Of a stretch of DNA of 42,113 nt, positions 1-8,289 are shown in pieces (positions within the stretch are counted from its first letter, which is position 1; each line of letters starts with the position of its first letter). Below the pieces are notes generated by a model. That model was not told the DNA's origin. It saw nothing but the letters and a program-made list of their open reading frames with translations, and did no database searches. The translations under genes were made by a program, and so were the position numbers. Source of the DNA: an uncultured Nostoc sp. (GTDB lineage Bacteria > Cyanobacteriota > Cyanobacteriia > Cyanobacteriales > Nostocaceae); contig NZ_CALMFY010000046.1 in NCBI RefSeq assembly GCF_937863485.1, positions 1 through 42,113 of the forward strand, read 5' to 3'.

Positions 1-194
1 GCTCCCTCATCCCCCACTGCCCACTCCCCACTCCTTCAATTTTCTAGCGTTAATAGTTGCGATCGCACCCTTCCTTTCGCTACGATCTGTAAGCTTTAGG
101 GTATAGGTAAAGAAGCTTGGAATACAGCATTGACATTGTGAGCTATCCTACCCAAACCCAAATTAATCAGATTTTACAGGAAAAACGAAAAACG

Positions 195-653
195 ATGGCG
201 AAACGTGTGCAGTTAGTTTTAAATCAAGATATCAGCAAGCTAGGAAAATCTGGTGACTTAGTGGAAGTAGCTCCTGGCTACGCTCGTAATTATCTGATTC
301 CCCAGAAATTGGCAACCAATGCCACTCCTGGTATTCTCAAGCAAGTAGAACGCCGTCGTGAGCAAGAGCGTCAACGGCAATTAGAACTCAGACAACAAGC
401 TCTTGAGCAAAAAGAATCTTTAGAAAAAGTTGGCAGCTTGACAATTGCCAAGCAAGTTGGGGAAAACGAAGCAATTTTCGGTACTATCACCACCCAAGAT
501 GTTGCAGATGCCATTAAGGCAGCCACTGGTCAAGAAGTTGATCGGCGGGGAATTACCATCCCTGATATTAACCACCTTGGTACTTATCAAGCTGAAATCA
601 AGCTGTATTTGGAAGTAGCAGCACAACTCGATATTCAAGTCGTCGCTAGCTAA
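195..653 (+). CDS. rplI: 50S ribosomal protein L9
   Basis: Large-subunit ribosomal protein that binds 23S rRNA. The start is placed at the ATG at 195 because the conserved N-terminus [20 protein letters not shown] begins there; the open frame reaches back to 117, but those 26 codons do not resemble L9. The conserved N-terminal RNA-binding lobe ([17 protein letters not shown], about residues 17-35) is followed by the long charged connecting helix (about 45-75, rich in E, Q and R) and a C-terminal lobe ending IQVVAS. At 152 residues it has the usual length. It lies 134 bp upstream of dnaB, the usual rplI-dnaB neighbourhood in cyanobacteria. The gap holds a 20-bp palindrome rather than a clear terminator, so read-through into dnaB is possible. 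Confidence 0.96.
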   Translation: MAKRVQLVLNQDISKLGKSGDLVEVAPGYARNYLIPQKLATNATPGILKQVERRREQERQRQLELRQQALEQKESLEKVGSLTIAKQVGENEAIFGTITTQDVADAIKAATGQEVDRRGITIPDINHLGTYQAEIKLYLEVAAQLDIQVVAS

Positions 654-725
654 AAGACAGCAAAAGGAGCAGAGGGAGGACAAGCAGGGGTAGCAGGGTT
701 AAATAACAACTCCTAACTCTTATAC

Positions 726-745
726 AGACGCGATTAATCGCGTCT
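726..745. repeat. 20-bp perfect palindrome, copy 1
   Basis: AGACGCGATTAATCGCGTCT is its own reverse complement. The same 20 bases recur at 33519-33538, also between genes and also flanked by ACTCCTAACT/TCTAC-like sequence. It can fold into a hairpin in either strand. It is probably one of the small dispersed palindromic repeats common in Nostocales; it is not clearly a terminator because no T-run follows. Confidence 0.75.
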
Positions 746-787
746 CTCTACTCCTAACTAGCTTTCATCTCAAAACTAAAATCGTTT

Positions 788-2149
788 ATGGCTGAAGAAC
801 TGAGTTTTCAAGGTGATGGTAGCGATGCCTACGGCGGTAAACTACGCGTACCACCCCAAAATATCGAGGCAGAAGAAGCGATTTTGGGGGGTATTTTACT
901 AGATCCAGAAGCGATTAGTCGAGTTAGCGATCGCCTCCTTCCAGAAGCTTTTTACATTAGCGCTCACAAAGATATTTATCAAGCAGCTGTGAGGCTCCAC
1001 GCCCAAGGTAAACCCACAGACTTGCTCTCTGTCACCAGTTGGCTGACTGACCATGAGATCCTTGCCCGTATTGGTGGCAGAAATAAGTTAGCAACTTTGG
1101 TAGACCGCACAGTGTCAGCTGTGAACATCGACGCCTTAGCAGGGTTAGTGATGGAAAAATACCTGCGGCGACAGTTAATTAAAGCTGGCAATGAAATTGT
1201 ACATCTTGGTTATGAGACAGAAACCGAGTTACCAACTGTTTTAGATCAGGCAGAACAGAAGGTCTTCGGTGTTACTCAAGAACGTCCCCAATCGGGTTTA
1301 GTTCATATTTCTGATACTCTAATTAATAATTTCCAGGATATTGAGGATCGAAATCAAGGCATCGCCTTACCTGGAATTCCCTGCGGATTTTACGATTTAG
1401 ATGCCATGACCAGCGGCTTTCAGCGATCTGATTTGATTATTGTCGCGGGCCGCCCATCAATGGGAAAAACGGCCTTCTGCTTGAACCTAGCTCATAACAT
1501 CGCCGCTTCTTATAAATTACCAGTTGCTGTTTTCAGCTTGGAAATGTCAAAAGAGCAACTGACACAACGGCTATTAGCTAGTGAGGCGCAAATTGAAAGT
1601 ACTTATCTGCGGACTGGACGTCTCAGCCAAACACAGTGGGAACCTTTAAGCCGTGCTATTGGTATCCTCTCAGAGATGCCAATTTATATTGACGACACGC
1701 CGAATATTACAGTTACACAAATGCGTAGTCAGGCAAGAAGACTGCAAGCTGAACTTGGAACTGAATTAGGATTAATCGTAATAGATTACTTACAATTGAT
1801 GGAAGGAGCAGGCGATAATCGAGTTCAAGAATTATCAAAAATTACGCGTCAACTTAAAGGTTTAGCACGCGAATTATCTGTACCAGTTATTGCTTTATCT
1901 CAGTTGAGTCGAGGGGTGGAAGCGCGTACTAATAAGCGTCCGATGTTGTCAGATTTGCGTGAAAGTGGCTCGATTGAACAGGACGCAGATTTGGTAATAA
2001 TGTTGTATCGCGATGAATATTACTCTCCAGATACTCCTGATCGCGGCATTGCAGAAGTAATTATAGCTAAACATCGCAATGGACCTACAGGGACTGCGAA
2101 ACTTTTGTTCAATCCACAGTTTACAAAGTTTCAAAATTTAAAAATTTAG
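788..2149 (+). CDS. dnaB: Replicative DNA helicase DnaB
   Basis: Hexameric 5'-3' helicase that unwinds the chromosome at the replication fork. The N-terminal DnaB domain (about residues 20-125, with VPPQNIEAEEAILGGILLDP) is followed by a RecA-like ATPase core with Walker A GRPSMGKTA (221-229), VFSLEMSKEQL and LIVIDYLQL (Walker B), and the conserved DLRESGSIEQDADLV near the C-terminus. It is 453 residues long, as expected for an uninterrupted protein. Many cyanobacterial DnaB proteins carry an intein, including one between RESG and SIEQ; here that site (about 1951-1982) reads straight through. It lies downstream of rplI in the same direction. The ATG at 788 starts directly into a normal DnaB leader. 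Confidence 0.97.
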   Translation: MAEELSFQGDGSDAYGGKLRVPPQNIEAEEAILGGILLDPEAISRVSDRLLPEAFYISAHKDIYQAAVRLHAQGKPTDLLSVTSWLTDHEILARIGGRNKLATLVDRTVSAVNIDALAGLVMEKYLRRQLIKAGNEIVHLGYETETELPTVLDQAEQKVFGVTQERPQSGLVHISDTLINNFQDIEDRNQGIALPGIPCGFYDLDAMTSGFQRSDLIIVAGRPSMGKTAFCLNLAHNIAASYKLPVAVFSLEMSKEQLTQRLLASEAQIESTYLRTGRLSQTQWEPLSRAIGILSEMPIYIDDTPNITVTQMRSQARRLQAELGTELGLIVIDYLQLMEGAGDNRVQELSKITRQLKGLARELSVPVIALSQLSRGVEARTNKRPMLSDLRESGSIEQDADLVIMLYRDEYYSPDTPDRGIAEVIIAKHRNGPTGTAKLLFNPQFTKFQNLKI

Positions 2150-2199
2150 CCAGATAAAATAATTATTTAAATCAATACGTTCGCCAAAAATAGAGTTAG

Positions 2200-2370
2200 T
2201 CTATCTTTTACCGAAATAGCCCAACACAAGAGCGTGCAATATTTTTAGGCAAATATCCTAGTGTAGATTATTCAGAATATTTAATCGAGGGCTTGTTGAT
2301 TAAACCATCAGGCTGGATAGAATGGGAAATAACTGCGGCAGAATTTTATATTTATGATTTAAAAGATTAA
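2200..2370 (+). pseudogene. Short orphan coding remnant, unidentified
   Basis: A frame with no start codon stays open for about 56 codons to a TAA at 2368-2370. It reads with coding-like composition (for example ERAIFLGKYP, then GLLIKPSGWIEWEITAAEFY). No ATG, GTG or TTG sits at a plausible position near its beginning, and a stop (TAG, 2197-2199) lies just upstream. This looks like the 3' end of a gene whose front was lost. I do not recognise the family. Confidence 0.3.
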
Positions 2371-2396
2371 ACCGTAAGAAAATTTTTATTTGAGCA

Positions 2397-2915
2397 ATGA
2401 ACGAGCCTGATTTACTCATTAATGATGAATTTTTGCCGAATAGTCATTCCCTATTTGATAGTCTTGTATCCATAATTAATTGGGATGAGCGTATACGGGC
2501 ACGAAAAACAGCCAGCTTTGGTTCCCCATATAACTACTCAAACATTTCTTACGAATCATGTTCGATGCTGGATGAGTTACTTCCTATTATTGATAGGCTT
2601 GAAAAACACTTTGGGTTTCGACCTAACAATTGTTTAGTCAATTATTATATAAATGGTAACTCAACAATGGGATTTCACTCCGACTCAATTGATGGACTCA
2701 TGGAGAATACTGGTATCTCTATTATTTCGTTAGGGGCTGAAAGAATAATTACATTTCAGAATAAACAAGACGAAAGCATTAAATATAGTTACTTACTCAA
2801 AAGTGGTTCTCTACTTTTTATGCCTCAGAAGACGCAGCAACACTGGAAACATGGAATTCTCAAGCAACCAGAAACATTCGGGCGTATCAGTCTCACGTTT
2901 AGATTGTTGGTATAG
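2397..2915 (+). CDS. AlkB-like 2-oxoglutarate/Fe(II) oxygenase
   Basis: Probable member of the AlkB family, which oxidatively demethylates alkylated bases in nucleic acids, or of a close branch with another substrate. The 172-residue protein has the family pattern: NYYINGNSTMGFHSDS with the iron ligands H94 and D96, the third ligand H152 in WKHGI, and 2-oxoglutarate arginines R163 and R169 in GRISLTFR, six residues apart as in AlkB. It is shorter than E. coli AlkB because it lacks most of the N-terminal nucleotide-recognition lid, so substrate choice cannot be inferred. It stands alone between two intergenic stretches. No adaptive-response partner gene (ada, aidB) is nearby, and the upstream sequence shows no obvious operator. 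Confidence 0.82.
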   Translation: MNEPDLLINDEFLPNSHSLFDSLVSIINWDERIRARKTASFGSPYNYSNISYESCSMLDELLPIIDRLEKHFGFRPNNCLVNYYINGNSTMGFHSDSIDGLMENTGISIISLGAERIITFQNKQDESIKYSYLLKSGSLLFMPQKTQQHWKHGILKQPETFGRISLTFRLLV

Positions 2916-3059
2916 TCACGGCAGTCTGATCAAAGTTACAGATACTTTATCTCATGTTTTCTAACTGTACTTCTGCCCCATTTGTACTCTGAAATACCTA
3001 ATTTATTTGATAGGGCATTGAGAACAGAGAAAATAGAAACTTCTTTTAATAATTCCCTC

Positions 3060-3163
3060 TTGTCCCCATTCCCCATGCCCCATACTTCTCTACGAGAGGC
3101 TGCGCCCTAAGCGTAGCTATGGCGTAGGCTTTACGACGCCGCTCAGTACAAGTGCCCCAGTCC
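3060..3163. repeat. Dispersed GC-rich intergenic repeat
   Basis: The stretch contains modules ending in GCTCAGTACAAGTGCCCCA (about 3141-3159) that recur at about 31393-31411 and, inverted, twice at about 23093-23140. Short palindromic pieces such as GCGTAGCTATGGCGTAGGC are mixed in. It carries no coding signal. Confidence 0.6.
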
Positions 3164-3685
3164 CTATTTAACTCCCAGCAATTCCACATCAAAATGCAGG
3201 GTAGCGTTAGGCGGAATCACACCACCAGCACCACGAGAGCCATAACCTAACTCTGGGGGGATGATTAACTGACGACGACCGCCTACTTTCATAGTGCTAA
3301 GTCCTTCATCCCAACCTTTGATTACTTGTCCGACGCCAATTTTAAAGCTGAAGGGTTGACCGCGATCGCGTGAACTATCAAACTTAGTACCATCTTCTAA
3401 AGTGCCGACATAGTGAACTTCAACCGTTTGTCCAGGTTGAGGAGTCGCCCCAGTCCCCTCTTTTAACTCGACATACTTTAATCCAGAGGGGGTAGTTACG
3501 GCATTAGCATCAGACATAGTATTACTCGCAATTAAGATATTGTTTTCAGTTACAGTTGTGGGCGCTGGCGGCGTTTGGGTTAACTGGGCAGCAATGGCAG
3601 TATTCTGTTTACTGCCTACTTGCCCCACAATCAACAGCACAACACACACCAGCATGAACGCCACGCTGAGGAAAATTGGTTTCAA
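3164..3685 (-). CDS. FKBP-type peptidyl-prolyl cis-trans isomerase
   Basis: Accelerates proline isomerisation during protein folding, here on the far side of the membrane. Residues 5-22 form a hydrophobic signal or anchor segment, followed by a Thr/Pro/Asn-rich linker to about 65. A complete FKBP domain fills the rest: [71 protein letters not shown] and [14 protein letters not shown]. The start is a TTG at 3685, favoured because AAGGAG (complement of 3694-3699) lies 8 bases upstream and the hydrophobic segment follows at once. The 173-residue length matches cyanobacterial membrane-anchored FKBPs. The phasin-like gene upstream is on the same strand, 78 bp away, so co-transcription is possible. 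Confidence 0.93.
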   Translation of the reverse strand: MKPIFLSVAFMLVCVVLLIVGQVGSKQNTAIAAQLTQTPPAPTTVTENNILIASNTMSDANAVTTPSGLKYVELKEGTGATPQPGQTVEVHYVGTLEDGTKFDSSRDRGQPFSFKIGVGQVIKGWDEGLSTMKVGGRRQLIIPPELGYGSRGAGGVIPPNATLHFDVELLGVK

Positions 3686-3763
3686 AATCAGTTCTCCTTA
3701 CTTAGGTATCCTGGCAAAAACATTACCAACAGGACACATTTAGTTTAAATCAGAAAGGACATC

Positions 3764-4087
3764 CTAACGCCAAAGCTTATTTTCCAAATCGCGCAATTGA
3801 CGCTCTAAACGGTCAATTCTACCCCGCAGTTCATCCACTTCCGACTGGCGAGCTACCCCCAAATCCTGCATCATATTTCGCATTTGCCGTTGCATTTGGA
3901 CATCAAAGTTTCCCTGTTCTGACTTTAACTGCTGGGCAATATCATCTATTACCGCCTTGGCTTGCTCAGGATTGAGCTTACCGTCTTTAACTAAATCATC
4001 GCTGACTTGGCGCAGTTTTTCTGCCACTAAAGACGTTGTGCCAAGACCCACCATCATTAGCTGTTGCAACCAGTTGTTGTTGTCCAT
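3764..4087 (-). CDS. Phasin-like coiled-coil protein
   Basis: Small protein of the phasin-like type found in cyanobacteria. In producers, phasins coat polyhydroxyalkanoate granules, but many homologues occur in strains where that role is unproven. The 107 residues begin with a short hydrophobic patch (LQQLMMVGLGTTSLVAEKL, about 8-26). Next come the phasin-typical LVKDGKLNPEQAKAVIDDI and a C-terminal coiled coil (about 77-105) of heptad-spaced Leu and charged residues, ELRGRIDRLERQLRDLENKL. There is no signal peptide. No PHA synthase gene (phaC, phaE) is visible in the window, so the granule role is inferred from family resemblance only. Confidence 0.75.
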   Translation of the reverse strand: MDNNNWLQQLMMVGLGTTSLVAEKLRQVSDDLVKDGKLNPEQAKAVIDDIAQQLKSEQGNFDVQMQRQMRNMMQDLGVARQSEVDELRGRIDRLERQLRDLENKLWR

Positions 4088-4223
4088 ACTCCCCTTCCTC
4101 TTACTTATTTCAAACCAGCCGACCCTTGCTCCTGAGTGTAGGCAATCAAGCTATGCTAAAAGCGTAGTTATTCTAGCCTACAGCTCTATTTTGGCAAATT
4201 AGTAAACACAGGGTTGAAAGGGC

Positions 4224-4532
4224 GTGGTTATAAAACTCCTCAAGTTTAAGGTTGTCCAAGATTTACGGGAAGATTTTATCCAGAAGGACGCACAAATTTG
4301 GACAACAGGGCTGGCTAAATATGCTAGATTTCTCGGTAAACAGGTTTGGATCAGCCCCAATCACCACACAGAAGTTATCGTGATCATTCGTTGGGCAATG
4401 CGGTAACAGTGGAAAGCCTTTCCCCAAGCAGATTTGCAGACTATTGAAGACAAATTCATCCAAGCACTGGGAGAGTCTTATCCAATAGTGAAATCAGCAG
4501 AGTATCAAGTACGGAAATTTCCCCATTTGTAG
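4224..4532 (+). pseudogene. TIGR03792-type protein gene with one nonsense codon
   Basis: Translating from the GTG at 4224 gives 60 residues, then TAA at 4404-4406, and the same frame continues for another 42 residues to TAG at 4530-4532. Read through, the product resembles the roughly 100-residue cyanobacterial TIGR03792 family: KFIQKDAQIWT-like start (here DFIQKDAQIWTTGLAKYARF), VIVIIRWAMR, then QWKAFPQADLQTIEDKF and a YQVRKFP ending. The stop falls where related proteins have a residue just before QWK. A single substitution such as GAA to TAA would explain it, because the frame is otherwise intact. The family has no established function. Confidence 0.72.
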
Positions 4533-4612
4533 GTGAAAAATTACTCCCAACTCGTAGGGCTGCATAGCTGTGCGTTGGTGTCTCCATTTTTCAAAGTAGG
4601 GAAAAGTTAAAT

Positions 4613-5017
4613 TTATGCACGCCATTTCCGAAAGGCTATCTCGTAATCCTCTGTTTTAGTCTGATAAACACTCCACCAATGAAAAAATAGTCCTAACCCC
4701 CATCCTAATACTGGGAAGATAGCCCAAAAATAACTAGGACTAGTTATTAAATTCAATATAATGAGGAATAAATTCACCGCTAAGAAGGAAACAAAGTGTG
4801 CCCAAAAGCCTCTGCGTCGGAAAGTATTAAATGTGCGTAGCGAACGTTCCTCTTCTTGTTGAGCTAACCACTTTTGTTCTGTTGTTTCCAAAATATTAGA
4901 AGAAATACCTAACTCAGATGCCATTTCTACAAGCTGTTCTCGTGAAAATTCACTTTCCTGTTTACGAGTGAGTGCTATTTCAAGGATTTGTTGCACATCT
5001 TCGGAATCGTAAGTCAT
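4613..5017 (-). CDS. 2TM-domain membrane protein
   Basis: A 134-residue protein. The N-terminal soluble part (about 1-65) looks like a small helical domain (DVQQILEIALTRKQESEFSR, QLVEMASELGI). A two-helix hairpin of the 2TM type follows: FRRRGFWAHFVSFLAVNLFL (about 67-86), LITSPSYFWAIFPVLGWGLG, and an ending of FFHWWSVYQ plus a charged tail. The FW-H-F and GWG-LF-HW pattern is typical of 2TM domains, which also occur on some sensor kinases and short stand-alone proteins. No function is known for this arrangement. The N-terminal part may bind a partner or DNA, but I see no recognisable helix-turn-helix. Confidence 0.75.
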   Translation of the reverse strand: MTYDSEDVQQILEIALTRKQESEFSREQLVEMASELGISSNILETTEQKWLAQQEEERSLRTFNTFRRRGFWAHFVSFLAVNLFLIILNLITSPSYFWAIFPVLGWGLGLFFHWWSVYQTKTEDYEIAFRKWRA

Positions 5018-5576
5018 TTTAATTACCTTATAAGTTTGTGTGTAAATGTGTTTTTGATTTCACGAAGTTTTCGATAGACTTCGTTCAATTCAGTTAGCGA
5101 ATGCCTCCAGCACGCTACGCAAACGCTTCCACATTTTGCACCCAATATTTAGTTAAATTCACAACCTTATTATTTTCTCACAATCGATTTAGGACTACTG
5201 TATTTGTCAATACCTCTATATTGCTTTTCTGACATTAAGCCAAACATTATCTGAAACTTGAATGCTAGTAGTGTCAGAAAATATTGACAATTGTAGAGGT
5301 AAAATTCTCGCTTTTGAAAGGTTTTTTGATGTTAACTAAAAACCACGGTATTTGCATCGGATTTGGATGCAATAGACACATCAATTTTAGATAAATAGTT
5401 CCAAAAGCTTGTCTCGTCTAGATTTTAGTTTGTGTAATCTGACTCTCTCGATTTACAGAATTGGACACTCAAGTGCAATTCCCACTTATTCATGTGTGTA
5501 TGTGGTTTTTTGAGCCAATTCATGCATCTCACAGCTTCAAACATGCGTAACATTTCAGTTTATTCGCCGTAAATTA
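5018..5576. other. Intergenic stretch with an imperfect inverted repeat
   Basis: No coding frame is convincing here. The main structure is an imperfect inverted repeat: 5211-5234 (TACCTCTATATTGCTTTTCT onward to GACA) against 5272-5301 (starts TGTCAGAAAATATTGACAAT). The arms differ by about six inserted bases. The 5577 gene fragment follows, so the region may hold its former promoter. Confidence 0.4.
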
Positions 5577-6385
5577 ATGAGTGGAAAGCAGCAAGTGCAA
5601 CTCACACGTCCTATGAACAACAATATTTTTAACCTAACCGTCTCTCCAGTTGCGATCGCCATCATTGGTGGTGGCTTTAGCGGTTCTCTGGTTGCAGCCA
5701 ATCTTTACTGCGCCACGCCCTTACCCAAGGACACCCCAGTTCCTACACCCGGGGGAACCCCGGCAACGGACTGGCTGAAGATTGGCGGGCAGTAATCGAT
5801 GCCATCCGCCCAATTATTTCAGAACTTTGGCAAGCACTGCCATTGCCGGAACAGAAGCGATTTCTGCGCCATGTCAAAGCTTACTGGGAAGTTCACCGTC
5901 ATCGGATTGCTGAAGAAATTGCTGAAGTACTGGATGCTGCAATGGAGTCTGGTCAACTGATCCATTACGCAGGTCGGATTCAAAGTTGTCAGGAGTTTGA
6001 GAATGGAGTGAATGTGAAAATCTGTGAACGGGGGACGCACAAAGATATCGTTTTACAAGTCAAGCGGATTGTCAACTGCACCGACGCAAATTGTGATTAC
6101 CTCAAATTGCAGCACCCATTGGTCGCTAGCCTCCAAGAACAACGCCTGCTCCGTCCTAACACCTTATCAATGGGAATCGACACTGCCCCAAATGGTGCGC
6201 TGATTGATGCAGATGGAAATGTATCTCAAATGCTGTACACCTTGGGGACACCGCGCAAGGGCAATCTTTGGGAAACCACCGCTGTTCCTGAAATTCGGGT
6301 TCAGGCAGCAAATTTGGCACAGGAGTTACTGAAATCTCTCAATCCAAAACCCGATGCTACTACTTTCGTGTTGAAGAAACCTGCT
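5577..6385 (+). pseudogene. Broken FAD/NAD(P)-binding protein (internal deletion plus frameshift)
   Basis: The front (from ATG 5577) encodes a Rossmann dinucleotide-binding start, AIAIIGGGFSGSLVAANL, with the GxGxxG-type glycines. The reading frame then changes by one base, somewhere between about 5700 and 5780. The second frame carries the C-terminal part of the same family: DWRAVIDAIRPIISELWQAL, RFLRHVKAYWEVHRHRIAEE, VNCTDANCDY and TLGTPRKGNLWETTA. From family length, roughly 200 residues between these parts are missing, including most of the FAD domain. The C-terminal piece continues in frame, without a stop, into the metallo-hydrolase that follows. A working flavoprotein cannot be made from this locus. 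Confidence 0.75.
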
Positions 6386-7096
6386 ATGTTATTTCGTCAA
6401 CTATTCGATAAAGAATCTTGTACTTATACTTACCTAATTGCCGACCCAGAAACCAAAACAGCTATCTTAGTTGATCCTGTATTAGAGCAGGTTGAACGTG
6501 ATCTTCAGATATTGGGACAATTGGGGCTGACCTTGGGCTACTGTCTGGAAACCCACATCCATGCTGACCACATCACTGGGACAGACAGATTAAGGTCACT
6601 AACGGGTTGTTTAGGGATTGTGCCTGAGAATGCTGCGGCTACTTGTGCAGACCAGTGCATTGCCGATGGAAATATGTTGGAATTGGGGAATGTGCAGATT
6701 CGGGCGATCGCTACCCCTGGTCACACTGACAGCCACATGACATACTTAGTCAACGATACTCATCTATTAACTGGAGATGCCCTGTTCATCCGGGGTTGTG
6801 GTCGTACCGACTTCCAAAGCGGCGACGCTGGATCACTGTATGATGCCGTTACTCAGAAGCTATTCACATTACCGGATGACACCTTGGTATATCCTGGTCA
6901 CGACTACCAGGGACAGACAGTATCCACCATTGGCGAAGAAAAGTGCTGGAATCCTCGGTTTGCAGGACGCAGCCGCAACCAGTTCATCGAATTAATGAAA
7001 AACCTCAACTTACCCAAACCTAAAAAGATGCTGGAAGCTGTACCTGCAAATCAGCATTGTGGCAAAGTCCTAGTTGCATTGGACTATCAAATTTGA
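6386..7096 (+). CDS. Persulfide-dioxygenase-like MBL-fold hydrolase (ETHE1 type)
   Basis: Likely non-heme iron enzyme that oxidises glutathione persulfide to sulfite, in sulfide detoxification. Numbered from the ATG at 6386, which begins the family's usual start MLFRQLFDKE, it has THIHADH (H57, H59, D61, H62), H113 in PGHTDSH, D131 in TGDALFIRGCGRTDF and H172 in YPGHDYQG. The ETHE1-specific TIGEEKCWNPRF and a C-terminal PANQHCG follow. ETHE1 enzymes use two His and one Asp for iron, matching H57, H113 and D131. The frame is open upstream through the FAD-protein remnant to a TTG at 5843 and beyond, so a longer fusion product is possible. The 236-residue product would be complete by itself. Confidence 0.85.
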   Translation: MLFRQLFDKESCTYTYLIADPETKTAILVDPVLEQVERDLQILGQLGLTLGYCLETHIHADHITGTDRLRSLTGCLGIVPENAAATCADQCIADGNMLELGNVQIRAIATPGHTDSHMTYLVNDTHLLTGDALFIRGCGRTDFQSGDAGSLYDAVTQKLFTLPDDTLVYPGHDYQGQTVSTIGEEKCWNPRFAGRSRNQFIELMKNLNLPKPKKMLEAVPANQHCGKVLVALDYQI

Positions 7097-7117
7097 AAAT
7101 TTAGCTATGGAATGGGT

Positions 7118-7300
7118 AAGCCGATGTCTACAACAGGCTGTGACGCTCCTGCGGACGCTCGTTCCGACGCTCCTACGTCGCTAACGCTTTGCTATCGCTA
7201 CCGCTTCGCTAACGCTACGCTATCGGTGATGCACTTTTTCTATTGAGATTGTATGGCGATGTCTAACGACAAGCCGCTGCGCGTCTACGCTCTGTTGTTT
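7118..7300. repeat. Dispersed short-repeat cluster (GCTAACGCTACGC type)
   Basis: The stretch is built of short overlapping modules such as GACGCTC, GCTATCGCTACCGCTTCGC, TAACGCTACGCTATCG, and twice CGATGTCTAACGAC/CGATGTCTACAAC. The last module also ends the dispersed repeats at 20688 and 22634. No open frame of interest crosses it. Such mosaics are typical of Nostoc intergenic DNA. Confidence 0.6.
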
Positions 7301-7330
7301 TCCCAAAGTGACAAAAAAGGGCTATTATTT

Positions 7331-7981
7331 CTAGCTAATTGCCTTCTTTTTCTTCAGCCATACTCCCAACAATCCAGCAATTGCTATTCCTCCAATAGTT
7401 GATGGCTCAGGCACAGGTTTTACACTCACATTATCCAAGTATAAGAATCCATATTTATCCCAATTCCCAAATTTTAACTCTGTGGATGATGCGTCTGCCG
7501 TGAAATTGAACTTATATGGCGTGTATGGTTGAAAAGAAATGTCTTTTTGGTCAAAAATCTTATTTCCACCTACAAATGTCTGAAATTGATTATCAAGGTC
7601 AGGGGCCTCATCTATAGATGCTAAATGGTAACTAAGTTCGTATTGCTGACCAGGTTGTGTAGAAAGCGTCTGTGATATGTAGCTGAGGTCTATAAATCCA
7701 CTAAGTGATAAGCCCTGATTACCACTATCATGCTGAGGAAAATTGCTTATTCTTATCCCTGATATATCCATCGGATCACCAGACTTAGTCCAGTCTGTAA
7801 TATTAGGATTTGTAACATTGGGATTATTAGGATCTACGAGCGGATCGAGTTCAAAGCTTCCATTTTTAACAAGTTCTGCCGCTTGTGTGGCTGTATTAGA
7901 AGTATTGGTAATTACAGCAGTGCTAATTAAGGTAGTAGTAACACTAAAAGCAATAATTGAGAGTTTTTTAGTTAACTTCAT
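7331..7981 (-). CDS. PEP-CTERM surface protein, DUF642/choice-of-anchor-like
   Basis: Exported protein expected to be anchored by an exosortase. The start is placed at the ATG at 7981 because MKLTKKLSIIAFSVTTTLIS is shared with the neighbour paralogue and GGAG lies 8 bases upstream. A signal peptide covers about residues 1-35. The central domain begins ELVKNGSFELDP and contains GNQGLSLSGF, ISQTLSTQPGQQYELSY and LYLDNVSVKP, a jelly-roll pattern seen in DUF642-like secreted proteins that may bind carbohydrate. The C-terminus carries the sorting signal PVPEPST, a hydrophobic helix GGIAIAGLLGVWL and the basic tail KKKK. No exosortase gene is in the window. A paralogue lies 308 bp upstream on the same strand. 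Confidence 0.85.
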   Translation of the reverse strand: MKLTKKLSIIAFSVTTTLISTAVITNTSNTATQAAELVKNGSFELDPLVDPNNPNVTNPNITDWTKSGDPMDISGIRISNFPQHDSGNQGLSLSGFIDLSYISQTLSTQPGQQYELSYHLASIDEAPDLDNQFQTFVGGNKIFDQKDISFQPYTPYKFNFTADASSTELKFGNWDKYGFLYLDNVSVKPVPEPSTIGGIAIAGLLGVWLKKKKAIS

Positions 7982-7996
7982 AAAACTTGACTCCAA

Positions 7997-8289
7997 ATAA
8001 TTCCAAATTCCGACAATTAAAACAAGTTAATAGTTAGAGCCATGCTGGCTCTAAGTAGTGTCAATCAAACTGAGCATTTTATTCTGGTTTCTGAGAGTTA
8101 GCTATTGATATGGATAATGATTCATCCACTTAAGGCATCTCTCTATAAACCCATAATGGAGTTTTTTAACCAGATTAATTTCAGTGGTATTCTCGACACT
8201 ATGGAGCCAGACATTGCTTAGGCTTCTAAGACAATAAGGTTAGCTTGTCATCTGTGGTTTATTTATCCCCATTGTTTTCTCCTTGATTG
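7997..8289. other. Intergenic gap between the two paralogous secreted-protein genes
   Basis: This 293-bp gap separates the paralogues. I looked here for the lost PEP-CTERM codons of the upstream copy and found none in any reading frame. It probably holds the promoter of the 7331-7981 gene. I saw no strong hairpin. Confidence 0.4.

Noticed and set aside
117..194. Longer N-terminus for L9 starting at 117
   Set aside because: The added 26 residues do not resemble ribosomal protein L9, and the conserved start MAKRVQ lies at 195.
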